Shown one piece after another: positions 1-11,010 of a stretch of DNA of 64,000 nucleotides. Below the pieces are notes generated by a model that was not told the DNA's origin, made no database searches, and worked only from the letters and a program-made list of their open reading frames with translations. Source of the stretch: Odiellus spinosus (taxonomy: Eukaryota; Arthropoda; Arachnida; Opiliones; Phalangiidae); contig CAWUCO010000066.1 in the NCBI GenBank assembly GCA_963920705.1, forward strand, positions 665,501 to 729,500, read 5' to 3'. The position numbers and the translations under genes are program-made. Each line of letters begins with the position of its first letter. Within the stretch, counting starts at the first letter, position 1.

Positions 1-69
1 CAATTTAGACAAAACCAAAGTCATTCGAAAGAGCAATTAATGGACAGTCTAAATAATAAGAATTTTTTA

Positions 70-87
70 AAAATCCGTTGAAAAACA
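70..87 (+). repeat. Core 18-mer shared by both arms (L-arm copy)
   Basis: The string aaaatccgttgaaaaaca is at 70-87 in the L arm and, inverted (tgtttttcaacggatttt), at 199-216 in the R arm of the same unit. It is nearly invariant across the window. The main exceptions are R-arm units where ccgttg becomes cccttg (for example 11563, 13482, 24194). It lies at the heart of the ~46-bp segment where nearly all orientation breakpoints fall. Whether it is kept by selection or by homogenisation cannot be told from one window. Confidence 0.85.
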
Positions 88-198
88 AGAAAAATATGGC
101 CAATTCAAGAAACCATACAATATCAAAATAGTCAAATTTCAGATTTTAAAAATTCGCTTTTTGATATTAGATGTTTTTTGAATTGGCTATATTTTCCA

Positions 199-216
199 TG
201 TTTTTCAACGGATTTT
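199..216 (-). repeat. Core 18-mer shared by both arms (R-arm copy)
   Basis: Inverted partner of the L-arm 18-mer in the same monomer, an exact reverse complement. The flanking bases tell the arms apart: R reads acatgga just after the core when inverted, where L reads acaagaa. Those two differences are the markers used to place strand switches. Confidence 0.85.
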
Positions 217-277
217 CCAAAACTCTTGTTTTTTAGATAGACCAATATTTGCTCTTTCGAGTGGTATTAATTTTGTC

Positions 278-391
278 TAAATCGCTTAAAAATCAAAAGT
301 TTTGTGTCCATTTGATTCCAATAATCTTGGATTTTTAAGTGTTTTTGCTTTATTTGAACCAATTTTATATTTGTCACAATTTTGCAATTTA
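278..391 (+). repeat. Asymmetric spacer B between palindromes
   Basis: About 114 bp separating the R arm of one unit from the L arm of the next. Symmetry with the arms extends only about 13 bp in from each edge (gtctaaatcgctt against gtctaaattgcaa). The middle is not a mirror, which gives the monomer a direction. It holds a small stem-loop and the positions that distinguish several subfamilies: ttaattttaacc or ttattttaacc, agtgtttt or agcgtttt, and cacaattttgcaa or cacgtcttggcaa. No orientation switch falls in this spacer anywhere in the window. Confidence 0.85.
285..339. repeat. Stem-loop inside spacer B (10-bp perfect stem, 35-base loop)
   Basis: cttaaaaatc at 285-294 pairs with gatttttaag at 330-339. 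A second short inverted pair lies inside, tggatt/aatcca around the central ataatct or agattat, in most copies; here the reading is tgattcca, which weakens it. The pair recurs in most monomers, sometimes broken by single changes such as cacataaaag (37077, 38993, 40525). No U-tract or gene context suggests a terminator. Confidence 0.6.
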
Positions 392-3300
392 GACAAAACC
401 AAAGTCATTCGAAAGAGCAATTAATGGACAGTCTAAATAATAAGAGTTTTCAAAAATCCGTTGAAAAACAAGAAAAATATGGCCAATTCAAGAAATCATA
501 GAATATCAAAATAGTCAAATTTCAGATTTTAAAAATTCGCTTTTTGATATTAGATGTTTTTTGAATTGTCCATATTTTCCATGTTTTTCAACGGATTTTC
601 CAAAACTCTTGATTTTCAGATAGACCAATATTTGCTCTTTCGAGTGGTCTTAATTTTGTCTAACTCGCTTAAAAATCAAAAGTTTTGTGTCCATTTTAAT
701 CCAATAATCTTGGATTTTTAAGCGTTTTTGCTTAATTTTAACCAATTTTATATTTGTCACAATTTTGCAATTTAGACAAAACCAAAGTCATTCGAAAGAG
801 CAATTAATGGACAGTCTAAATAATAAGAGTTTTCAAAAATCCGTTGAAAAACAAGAAAAATATGGCCAATTCAAGAAACCATACAATATCAAAATAGTCA
901 AATTTCAGATTTTAAAAATTCGCTTTTTGATATTAGATGCTTCTTGAATTGTCCATATTTTCCATGTTTTTCAACGGATTTTCCAAAGCTCTTGTTTTTT
1001 AGATAGACCAATATTTGCTCTTTCGAGTGGTCTTAATTTTGTCTAAATCGCTTAAAAATCAAAAGTTTTGTGTCCATTTGAATCCAATAATCTTGGATTT
1101 TTAAGCGTTTTTGCTTAATTTTAACCAATTTTATATTGGTCATAATTTTGCAATTTAGACAAAACCAAAGTCATTCGAAAGAGCAATTAATGGACAGTCT
1201 AAATAATAAGAATTTTTTAAAAATCCGTTGAAAAACAAGAAAAATATGGCCAATTCAAGAAACCATACAATATCAAAATAGTCAAATTTCAGATTTTAAA
1301 AATTCGCTTTTTGATATTAGATGTTTTTTGAATTGGCTATATTTTCCATGTTTTTCAACGGATTTTCCAAAACTCTTGTTTTTTAGATAGACCAATATTT
1401 GCTCTTTCGAGTGGTATTAATTTTGTCTAAATCGCTTAAAAATCAAAAGTTTTGTGTCCATTTGATTCCAATAATCTTGGATTTTTAAGTGTTTTTGCTT
1501 TATTTGAACCAATTTTATATTTGTCACAATTTTGCAATTTAGACAAAACCAAAGTCATTCGAAAGAGCAATTAATGGACAGTCTAAATAATAAGAGTTTT
1601 CAAAAATCCGTTGAAAAACAAGAAAAATATGGCCAATTCAAGAAATCATAGAATATCAAAATAGTCAAATTTCAGATTTTAAAAATTCGCTTTTTGATAT
1701 TAGATGTTTTTTGAATTGTCCATATTTTCCATGTTTTTCAACGGATTTTCCAAAACTCTTGATTTTCAGATAGACCAATATTTGCTCTTTCGAGTGGTCT
1801 TAATTTTGTCTAACTCGCTTAAAAATCAAAAGTTTTGTGTCCATTTTAATCCAATAATCTTGGATTTTTAAGCGTTTTTGCTTAATTTTAACCAATTTTA
1901 TATTTGTCACAATTTTGCAATTTAGACAAAACCAAAGTCATTCGAAAGAGCAATTAATGGACAGTCTAAATAATAAGAGTTTTCAAAAATCCGTTGAAAA
2001 ACAAGAAAAATATGGCCAATTCAAGAAACCATACAATATCAAAATAGTCAAATTTCAGATTTTAAAAATTCGCTTTTTGATATTAGATGCTTCTTGAATT
2101 GTCCATATTTTCCATGTTTTTCAACGGATTTTCCAAAGCTCTTGTTTTTTAGATAGACCAATATTTGCTCTTTCGAGTGGTCTTAATTTTGTCTAAATCG
2201 CTTAAAAATCAAAAGTTTTGTGTCCATTTGAATCCAATAATCTTGGATTTTTAAGCGTTTTTGCTTAATTTTAACCAATTTTATATTGGTCATAATTTTG
2301 CAATTTAGACAAAACCAAAGTCATTCGAAAGAGCAATTAATGGACAGTCTAAATAATAAGAATTTTTTAAAAATCCGTTGAAAAACAAGAAAAATATGGC
2401 CAATTCAAGAAACCATACAATATCAAAATAGTCAAATTTCAGATTTTAAAAATTCGCTTTTTGATATTAGATGTTTTTTGAATTGGCTATATTTTCCATG
2501 TTTTTCAACGGATTTTCCAAAACTCTTGTTTTTTAGATAGACCAATATTTGCTCTTTCGAGTGGTATTAATTTTGTCTAAATCGCTTAAAAATCAAAAGT
2601 TTTGTGTCCATTTGAATCCAATAATCTTGGATTTTTAAGTGTTTTTGCTTTATTTGAACCAATTTTATATTTGTCACAATTTTGCAATTTAGACAAAACC
2701 AAAGTCATTCGAAAGAGCAATTAATGGACAGTCTAAATAATAAGAGTTTTCAAAAATCCGTTGAAAAGCAAGAAAAATATGGCCAATTCAAAAATCATAG
2801 AATATCAAAATAGTCAAATTTCAGATTTTAAAAATTCGCTTTTTGATATTAGATGTTTTTTGAATTGTCCATATTTTCCATGTTTTTCAACGGATTTTCC
2901 AAAACTCTTGATTTTCAGATAGACCAATATTTGCTCTTTCGAGTGGTCTTAATTTTGTCTAAATCGCTTAAAAATCAAAAGTTTTGTGTCCATTTGAATC
3001 CAATAATCTTGGATTTTTAAGCGTTTTTGCTTAATTTTAACCAATTTTATATTTGTCACAATTTTGCAATTTAGACAAAACCAAAGTCATTCGAAAGAGC
3101 AATTAATGGACAGTCTAAATAATAAGAGTTTTCAAAAATCCGTTGAAAAACAAGAAAAATATGGCCAATTCAAGAAATCATAGAATATCAAAATAGTCAA
3201 ATTTCAGATTTTAAAAATTCGCTTTTTGATATTAGATGTTTTTTGAATTGTCCATATTTTCCATGTTTTTCAACGGATTTTCCAAAACTCTTGATTTTCA

Positions 3301-3635
3301 GATAGACCAATATTTGCTCTTTCGAGTGGTCTTAATTTTGTCTAACTCGCTTAAAAATCAAAAGTTTTGTGTCCATTTTAATCCAATAATCTTGGATTTT
3401 TAAGTGTTTTTGCTTTATTTTAACCAATTTTATATTCGTCACAATTTTGCAATTTAGACAAAACCAAAGTCATTCGAAAGAGCAATTAATGGACAGTCTA
3501 AATAATAAGAGTTTTCAAAAATCCGTTGAAAAACAAGAAAAATATGGCCAATTCAAGAAACCATACAATATCAAAATAGTCAAATTTCAGATTTTAAAAA
3601 TTCGCTTTTTGATATTAGATGTTTTTTGAATTGGC

Positions 3636-4805
3636 CATATTTTTCTTGTTTTTCAACGGATTTTTGAAAACTCTTATTATTTAGACTGTCCATTAATTGC
3701 TCTTTCGAATGACTTTGGGTTTGTCTAAATTGCAAAATTGTGACAAATATAAAATTGGTTAAAATTAAGCAAAAACGCTTAAAAATCCAAGATTTTTGGA
3801 TTAAAATGGACACAAAACTTTTGATTTTTAAGCGATTTAGACAAAATTAAGACCACTCGAAAGAGCAAATATTGGTCTATCTGAAAATCAAGAGTTTTGG
3901 AAAATCCGTTGAAAAACATGGAAAATATGGACAATTCAAAAAACATCTAATATCAAAAAGCGAATTTTTAAAATTTGAAATTTGACTATTTTGATATTGT
4001 ATGATTTCTTGAATTGGCCATATTTTTCTTGTTTTTCAACGGATTTATGAAAACTCTTGTTATTTAGACTGTCCATTAATTGCTCTTTCGAATGACTTTG
4101 GTTTTGTCTAAATTGCAAAATTGTGACCAATATAAAATTGGTTAAAATTAAGCAAAAACGCTTAAAAATCCAAGATTATTGGATTCAAATGGACACAAAA
4201 CTTTTGATTTTTAAGCGATTTAGACAAAATTAAGACCACTCGAAAGAGCAAATATATGTCTATCTAAAAAACAAGAGTTTTGGAAAATCCGTTGAAAAAC
4301 ATGGAAAATATAGCCAATTCAAAAAACATCTAATATCAAAAAGCGAATTTTTAAAATCTGAAATTTGACTATTTTGATATTCTATGATTTCTTGAATTGG
4401 CCATATTTTTCTTGTTTTTCAACGGATTTTTGAAAACTCTTATTATTTAAACTGTCCATTAATTGCTCTTTCGAATGACTTTGGTTTTGTCTAAATTGCA
4501 AAATTGTGACAAATATAAAATTGGTTAAAATTAAGCAAAAACGCTTAAAAATCCAAGATTATTGGATTAAAATGGACACAAAACTTTTGATTTTTAAGCG
4601 ATTTACACAAAATTAAGACCACTTGAAAGAGCAAATATTGGTCTATCTGAAAATCAAGAGTTTTGGAAAATCCGTTGAAAAACATGGAAAATATAGCCAA
4701 TTCAAAAAACATCTAATATCAAAAAGCTAATTTTTAAAATCTGAAATTTGACTATTTTGATATTGTATGATTTCTTGAATTGGCCATATTTTTCTTGTTT
4801 TTCAA
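3636..4805 (-). repeat. Strand block 2, - orientation (~3 monomers)
   Basis: Reads inverted L, inverted B, inverted R and so on. Markers are gactttgggtttg (3711), aaatatatgtc (4250), acttgaaagag (4621) and aaaagctaattttt (4724). The last three recur at offset 4213 in block 8; the first recurs there and in block 6. The right boundary lies in the shared tttttcaacggatttt at 4797-4813, where an inverted L arm turns into a + R arm. Confidence 0.9.
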
Positions 4806-5163
4806 CGGATTTTCCAAAACTCTTGTTTTTTAGATAGACCAATATTTGCTCTTTCGAGTGGTCTTAATTTTTTCTAAATCGCTTAAAAATCAAAAGTTTT
4901 GTGTCCATTTGAATCCAATAATCTTGGATTTTTAAGCGTTTTTGCTTAATTTTAACCAATTTTATATTGGTCACAATTTTGCAATTTAGACAAAACCAAA
5001 GTCATTCGACAGAGCAATTAATGGACAGTCTAAATAATAAGAGTTTTCAAAAATCCGTTGAAAAACAAGAAAAATATGGCCAATTCAAGAAACCATACAA
5101 TATCAAAATAGTCAAATTTCAGATTTTAAAAATTCGCTTTTTGATATTAGATGTTTTTTGAAT
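4806..5163 (+). repeat. Strand block 3, + orientation (~1 monomer)
   Basis: Starts within an R arm and runs through spacer B, the L arm and linker A. It flips at about 5158-5168, where linker A is followed by inverted L. An atypical ttcgacagagcaa sits at 5007 and ttttttctaaatcgc at about 4868. Confidence 0.88.
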
Positions 5164-5572
5164 TGGCCATATTTTTCTTGTTTTTCAACGGATTTTTGAA
5201 AACTCTTATTATTTAGACTGTCCATTAATTGCTCTTTCGAATGACTTTGGTTTTGTCTAAATTGCAAAATTGTGACAAATATAAAATTGGTTAAAATTAA
5301 GCAAAAACGCTTAAAAATCCAAGATTATTGGATTAAAATGGACACAAAACTTTTGATTTTTAAGCGATTTAGACAAAATTAAGACCACTCGAAAGAGCAA
5401 ATATTGGTCTATCTGAAAATCAAGAGTTTTGGAAAATCCGTTGAAAAACATGGAAAATATAGCCAATTCAAAAAACATCTAATATCAAAAAGCGAATTTT
5501 TAAAATCTGAAATTTGACTATTTTGATATTGTATGATTTCTTGAATTGGCCATATTTTTCTTGTTTTTCAAC
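5164..5572 (-). repeat. Strand block 4, - orientation (~1 monomer)
   Basis: A single inverted unit between two flips. The exit breakpoint is in the core 18-mer at 5563-5581, followed by a T-rich ctctttttttttag in the R arm. Confidence 0.88.
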
Positions 5573-6315
5573 GGATTTTCCAAAACTCTTTTTTTTTAGA
5601 TAGACCAATATTTGCTCTTTCGAGTGGTCTTAATTTTGTCTAAATCGCTTAAAAATCAAAAGTTTTGTGTCCATTTGAATCCAATAATCTTGGATTTTTA
5701 AGTGTTTTTGCTTTATTTTAACCAATTTTATATTTGTCACAATTTTGCAATTTAGACAAAACCAAAGTCATTCGAAAGAGCAATTAATGGACAGTCTAAA
5801 TAATAAGAGTTTTCAAAAATCCGTTGAAAAACAAGAAAAATATGGCCAATTCAAGAAATCATAGAATATCAAAATAGTTAAAATTTCAGATTTTAAAAAT
5901 TCGCTTTTTGATATTAGATGTTTTTTGAATTGTCCATATTTTCCATGTTTTTCAACGGATTTTCCAAAACTCTTGATTTTCAGATAGACCAATATTTGCT
6001 CTTTCGAGTGGTCTTAATTTTGTCAAAATCGCTTAAAAATCAAAAGTTTTGTGTCCATTTGAATCCAATAATCTTGGATTTTTAAGTGTTTTTGCTTAAT
6101 TTTAACCAATTTTATATTGGTCACAATTTTGCAATTTAGACAAAACCAAAGTCATTCGAAAGAGCAATTAATGGACAGTCTAAATAATAAGAGTTTTCAA
6201 AAATCCGTTGAAAAACAAGAAAAATATGGCCAATTCAAGAAACCATACAATATCAAAATAGTCAAATTTCAGATTTTAAAAATTCGCTTTTTGATATTAG
6301 ATGTTTTTAGAATTG
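5573..6315 (+). repeat. Strand block 5, + orientation (~2 monomers)
   Basis: Two + units. The variant tgtcaaaatcgc at 6021 recurs in block 7 (7552, offset 1531). An extra base is seen in agttaaaatttcag at about 5877. The exit flip is at 6309-6322, next to a gtttttagaattgg variant. Confidence 0.88.
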
Positions 6316-7103
6316 GCCATATTTTTCTTGTTTTTCAACGGATTTTTGAAAACTCTTATTATTTAGACTGTCCATTAATTGCTCTTTCGAATGACTTTGG
6401 GTTTGTCTAAATTGCAAAATTGTGACAAATATAAAATTGGTTAAAATTAAGCAAAAACGCTTAAAAATCCAAGATTATTGGATTAAAATGGACACAAAAC
6501 TTTTGATTTTTAAGCGATTTAGACAAAATTAAGACCACTCGAAAGAGCAAATATTGGTCTATCTGAAAATCAAGAGTTTTGGAAAATCCGTTGAAAAACA
6601 TGGAAAATATGGACAATTCAAAAAACATCTAATATCAAAAAGCGAATTTTTAAAATTTGAAATTTGACTATTTTGATATTGTATGATTTCTTGAATTGGC
6701 CATATTTTTCTTGTTTTTCAACGGATTTTTGAAAACTCTTGTTATTTAGACTGTCCATTAATTGCTCTTTCGAATGACTTTGGTTTTGTCTAAATTGCAA
6801 AATTAAGACCAATATAAAATTGGTTAAAATTAAGCAAAAACGCTTAAAAATCCAAGATTATTGGATTCAAATGGACACAAAACTTTTGATTTTTAAGCGA
6901 TTTAGACAAAATTAAGACCACTCGAAAGAGCAAATATTGGTCTATCTGAAAATCAAGAGTTTTGGAAAATCCGTTGAAAAACATGGAAAATATAGCCAAT
7001 TCAAAAAACATCTAATATCAAAAAGCGAATTTTTAAAATCTGAAATTTGACTATTTTGTATTGTATGATTTCTTGAATTGGCCATATTTTTCTTGTTTTT
7101 CAA
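6316..7103 (-). repeat. Strand block 6, - orientation (~2 monomers)
   Basis: Begins with an inverted L arm carrying gactttgggtttg, as blocks 2 and 8 do. It also has aaattaagaccaat near 6802, where most copies read attgtgac. It exits in the core 18-mer at 7095-7111 into a + R arm. Confidence 0.88.
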
Positions 7104-7846
7104 CGGATTTTCCAAAACTCTTGTTTTTTAGATAGACCAATATTTGCTCTTTCGAGTGGTCTTAATTTTGTCTAAATCGCTTAAAAATCAAAAGTTTTGT
7201 GTCCAATTGAATCCAATAATCTTGGATTTTTAAGTGTTTTTGCTTTATTTTAACCAATTTTATATTTGTCACAATTTTGCAATTTAGACAAAACCAAAGT
7301 CATTCGAAAGAGCAATTAATGGACAGTCTAAATAATAAGAGTTTTCAAAAATCCGTTGAAAAACAAGAAAAATATGGCCAATTCAAGAAATCATAGAATA
7401 TCAAAATAGTCAAATTTCAGATTTTAAAAATTCGCTTTTTGATATTAGATGTTTTTTGAATTGTCCATATTTTCCATGTTTTTCAACGGATTTTCCAAAA
7501 CTCTTGATTTTCAGATAGACCAATATTTGCTTTTTCGAGTGGTCTTAATTTTGTCAAAATCGCTTAAAAATCAAAAGTTTTGTGTCCATTTGAATCCAAT
7601 AATCTTGGATTTTTAAGCGTTTTTGCTTAATTTTAACCAATTTTATATTGGTCACAATTTTGCAATTTAGACAAAACCAAAGTCATTCGAAAGAGCAATT
7701 AATGGACAGTCTATATAATAAGAGTTTTCAAAAATCCGTTGAAAAACAAGAAAAATATGGCCAATTCAAGAAACCATACAATATCAAAATAGTCAAATTT
7801 CAGATTTTAAAAATTCGCTTTTTGATATTAGATGTTTTTTGAATTG
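7104..7846 (+). repeat. Strand block 7, + orientation (~2 monomers)
   Basis: A copy of block 5 at offset about 1531, sharing tgtcaaaatcgc. Private changes are gtccaattgaatcc (7201), ctttttcgagtgg (7530) and gtctatataataag (7710). The exit flip is at 7841-7852. Confidence 0.88.
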
Positions 7847-9018
7847 GCCATATTTTTCTTGTTTTTCAACGGATTTTTGAAAACTCTTATTATTTAGACT
7901 GTCCATTAATTGCTCTTTCGAATGACTTTGGGTTTGTCTAAATTGCAAAATTGTGACAAATATAAAATTGGTTAAAATTAAGCAAAAACGCTTAAAAATC
8001 CAAGATTATTGGATTAAAATGGACACAAAACTTTTGATTTTTAAGCGATTTAGACAAAATTAAGACCACTCGAAAGAGCAAATATTGGTCTATCTGAAAA
8101 TCAAGAGTTTTGGAAAATCCGTTGAAAAACATGGAAAATATGGACAATTCAAAAAACATCTAATATCAAAAAGCGAATTTTTAAAATTTGAAATTTGACT
8201 ATTTTGATATTGTATGATTTCTTGAATTGGCCATATTTTTCTTGTTTTTCAACGGATTTTTGAAAAATCTTGTTATTTAGACTGTCCATTAATTGCTCTT
8301 TCGAATGACTTTGGTTTTGTCTAAATTGCAAAATTGTGACCAATATAAAATTGGTTAAAATTAAGCAAAAACGCTTAAAAATCCAAGATTATTGGATTCA
8401 AATGGACACAAAACTTTTGATTTTTAAGCGATTTAGACAAAATTAAGACCACTCGAAAAAGCAAATATATGTCTATCTAAAAAACAAGAGTTTTGGAAAA
8501 TCCGTTGAAAAACATGGAAAATATAGCCAATTCAAAAAACATCTAATATCAAAAAGCGAATTTTTAAAATCTGAAATTTGACTATTTTGATATTCTATGA
8601 TTTCTTGAATTGGCCATATTTTTCTTGTTTTTCAACGGATTTTTGAAAACTCTTATTATTTAGACTGTCCATTAATTGCTCTTTCGAATGACTTTGGTTT
8701 TGTCTAAATTGCAAAATTGTGACAAATATAAAATTGGTTAAAATTAAGCAAAAACGATTAAAAATCCAAGATTATTGGATTAAAATGGACACAAAACTTT
8801 TGATTTTTAAGCGATTTAGACAAAATTAAGACCACTTGAAAGGGCAAATATTGGTCTATCTGAAAATCAAGAGTTTTGGAAAATCCGTTGAAAAACATGG
8901 AAAATATAGCCAATTCAAAAAACATCTAATATCAAAAAGCTAATTTTTAAAATCTGAAATTTCACTATTTTGATATTGTATGATTTCTTGAATTGGCCAT
9001 ATTTTTCTTGTTTTTCAA
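7847..9018 (-). repeat. Strand block 8, - orientation (~3 monomers), copy of block 2
   Basis: Offset 4213 from block 2. Shared rare markers are gactttgggtttg, aaatatatgtc (8463), acttgaaaggg (8833, one base from the block 2 form) and aaaagctaattttt (8937). It exits in the core 18-mer at 9010-9027, as block 2 does at 4797-4813. Confidence 0.9.
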
Positions 9019-9379
9019 CGGATTTTCCAAAACTCTTGTTTTTTAGATAGACCAATATTTGCTCTTTCGAGTGGTCTTAATTTTGTCTAAATCGCTTAAA
9101 AATCAAAAGTTTTGTGTCCATTTGAATCCAATAATCTTGGATTTTTAAGCGTTTTTGCTTAATTTTAACCAATTTTATATTGGTCACAATTTTGCAATTT
9201 AGACAAAACCAAAGTCATTCGAAAGAGCAATTAATGGACAGTCTAAATAATAAGAGTTTTCAAAAATCCGTTGAAAAACAAGAAAAATATGGCCAATTCA
9301 AGAAACCATACAATATCAAAATAGTCAAATTTCAGATTTTAAAAATTCGCTTTTTGATATTAGATGTTTTTTGAATTGG
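9019..9379 (+). repeat. Strand block 9, + orientation (~1 monomer), copy of block 3
   Basis: Counterpart of block 3 at offset 4213 (the unit at 4967-5161 corresponds to 9180-9374). It exits at 9373-9385 into a long inverted block. Confidence 0.88.
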
Positions 9380-9479
9380 CCATATTTTTCTTGTTTTTCA
9401 ACGGATTTTTGAAAACTCTTATTATTTAGACTGTCCATTAATTGCTCTTTCGAATGACTTTGGTTTTGTCTAAATTGCA

Positions 9480-11010
9480 AAATTGTGACCAATATAAAAT
9501 TGGTTAAAATTAAGCAAAAACGCTTAAAAATCCAAGATTATTGGATTCAAATGGACACAAAACTTTTGATTTTTAAGCGATTTAGACAAATTAAGACCAC
9601 TCGAAAGAGCAAATATTGGTCTATCTAAAAAACAAGAGTTTTGGAAAATCCGTTGAAAAACATGGAAAATATAGCCAATTCAAAAAACATCTAATATCAA
9701 AAAACGAATTTTTAAAATCTGAAATTTGACTATTTTGATATTCTATGATTTCTTGAATTGGCCATATTTTTCTTGTTTTTCAACGGATTTTTGAAAACTC
9801 TTATTATTTAGACTGTCCATTAATTGCTCTTTCGAATGACTTTGGTTTTGTCTAAATTGCAAAATTGTGACAAATATAAAATTGGTTAAAATTAAGCAAA
9901 AACGCTTAAAAATCCAAGATTATTGGATTAAAAGGGACACAAAACTTTTGATTTTTAAGCGATTTAGACAAAATTAAGACCACTCGAAAGAGCAAATATT
10001 GGTCTATCTAAAAAACAAGAGTTTTGGAAAATCCGTTGAAAAACATGGAAAATATAGCCAATTCAAAAAACATCTAATATCAAAAAGCGAATTTTTAAAA
10101 TCTGAAATTTGACTATTTTGATATTCTATGATTTCTTGAATTGGCCATATTTTTCTTGTTTTTCAACGGATTTTTGAAAACTCTTGTTATTTAGACTGTC
10201 CATTAATTGCTCTTTCGAATGACTTTGGTTTTGTCTAAATTGCAAAATTGTGACCAATATAAAATTGGTTAAAATTAAGCAAAAACGCTTAAAAATCCAA
10301 GATTATTGGATTCAAATGGACACAAAACTTTTGATTTTTAAGCGATTTAGACAAATTAAGACCACTCGAAAGAGCAAATATTGGTCTATCTAAAAAACAA
10401 GAGTTTTGGAAAATCCGTTGAAAAACATGGAAAATATAGCCAATTCAAAAAACATCTAATATCAAAAAACGAATTTTTAAAATCTGAAATTTGACTATTT
10501 TGATATTCTATGATTTCTTGAATTGGCCATATTTTTCTTGTTTTTCAACGGATTTTTGAAAACTCTTATTATTTAGACTGTCCATTAATTGCTCTTTCGA
10601 ATGACTTTGGTTTTGTCTAAATTGCAAAATTGTGACAAATATAAAATTGGTTAAAATTAAGCAAAAACGCTTAAAAATCCAAGATTATTGGATTAAAATG
10701 GACACAACACTTTTGATTTTTAAGCGATTTAGACAAAATTAAGACCACTCGAAAGAGCAAATATTGGTCTATCTGAAAATCAAGAGTTTTGGAAAATCCG
10801 TTGAAAAACATGGAAAATATAGCCAATTCAAAAAACATCTAATATCAAAAAGCGAATTTTGAAAATCTGAAATTTGACTATTTTGATATTCTATGATTTC
10901 TTGAATTGGCCATATTTTTCTTGTTTTTCAACGGATTTTTGAAAACTCTTATTATTTAGACTGTCCATTAATTGCTCTTTCGAATGACTTTGGTTTTGTC
11001 TAAATTGCAA
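9480..11010 (-). repeat. 2-mer higher-order repeat, 765 bp
   Basis: The variants gacaaattaagacc (9585, 10350) and aaaaaacgaattttt (9697, 10462) recur at 765 bp, two monomers. Units alternate between inverted-L arms with tgttattt and tattattt. All carry tattctatgattt, the form that closes the recurrent reading frame. Confidence 0.78.

Larger units (their letters stand above)
8..277. repeat. Intra-monomer imperfect inverted repeat (quasi-palindrome, ~270 bp)
   Basis: Reading inward from 8 and, on the opposite strand, inward from 277 gives two related sequences. Both contain cgaaagagcaa, then aagagtttt, then aaaatccgttgaaaaaca, then aaaatatgg and caattcaa, then aatatcaaaa close to the axis. The axis is near 142-143. 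A single 1-bp indel is needed in linker A. The same arrangement recurs in every monomer examined, so dyad symmetry is a property of the satellite and not of one copy. On a single strand it could fold into a long imperfect hairpin, or in duplex into a cruciform; that fold is inferred, not shown. Confidence 0.92.
1..384 (+). repeat. Reference monomer: L arm, linker A, R arm, spacer B
   Basis: The first complete unit is used as the map for the rest. The L arm is 8-109, linker A 110-177, the R arm 178-277, and spacer B runs from 278 into the first 7 bases of the next unit (391). Reversed, R matches L: 19 mismatches in 102 hand-aligned consensus positions. The L arm is recognised by ccaaagtcattcgaaagag and the R arm by the inverse of gaccactcgaaagagcaa. 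This particular copy carries an aattttttaa variant at 61-70 where most units read gagttttcaa. The unit start is arbitrary because the array is tandem. Confidence 0.93.
1..2300 (+). repeat. 3-mer higher-order repeat, 1150 bp, two full copies
   Basis: Units 1-1150 and 1151-2300 look identical in every line compared. They share rare markers: aattttttaa (61, 1211), gtggtattaa (261, 1411), tttgattcca (311, 1461), taactcgc (661, 1811), gatgcttcttg (936, 2086) and ggtcataattttg (1138, 2288). A third, decayed copy begins at 2301 but differs, for example tttgaatcca at 2611 and a missing base near 2790. Confidence 0.9.
1..3635 (+). repeat. Strand block 1, + orientation
   Basis: About nine and a half monomers reading L-A-R-B on the given strand. 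It ends inside a unit where, after linker A, the expected R arm is replaced by an inverted L arm (ggccatatttttcttg from about 3633). The junction unit therefore has two L arms facing each other as a near-perfect inverted repeat. Confidence 0.93.
3635..9379. repeat. Mixed-orientation compound repeat region
   Basis: Two nested duplications contain strand switches within the duplicated segment. About 3635-5161 is copied at 7848-9374 (offset 4213, 11 monomers). About 5573-6320 plus its exit flip is copied at 7104-7850 (offset about 1531, 4 monomers). Both are supported by rare shared variants. The flips therefore predate amplification of the segments that carry them. Confidence 0.82.

Noticed and set aside
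285..339. Rho-independent terminator in spacer B
   Set aside because: The stem is AT-rich with a 35-base loop, not followed by a consistent T-run, in a eukaryote-like array with no upstream gene.
768..950. Open frames of ~60-78 codons in many monomers, on either strand
   Set aside because: They are the same L-arm plus linker A sequence each time, begin at TTG or in spacer text, are interrupted by TAG at codon 40 in a whole subfamily and by indels elsewhere, and have no gene context. They are a product of the repeat.
3700..3720. CENP-B-box-like site (tttcgaatgactttgg) in the L arm
   Set aside because: It matches about 7 of the 9 fixed positions of the known box pattern. By rough estimate one such match per 383-bp unit on two strands is expected by chance, and the CGGG part is only half present.
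6117..6410. 97-codon open frame, the longest seen
   Set aside because: It exists only because a strand switch at 6309-6322 joins an L arm to an inverted L arm, with a tga-to-aga change in gtttttaga removing the usual stop. It is an artefact of the junction.
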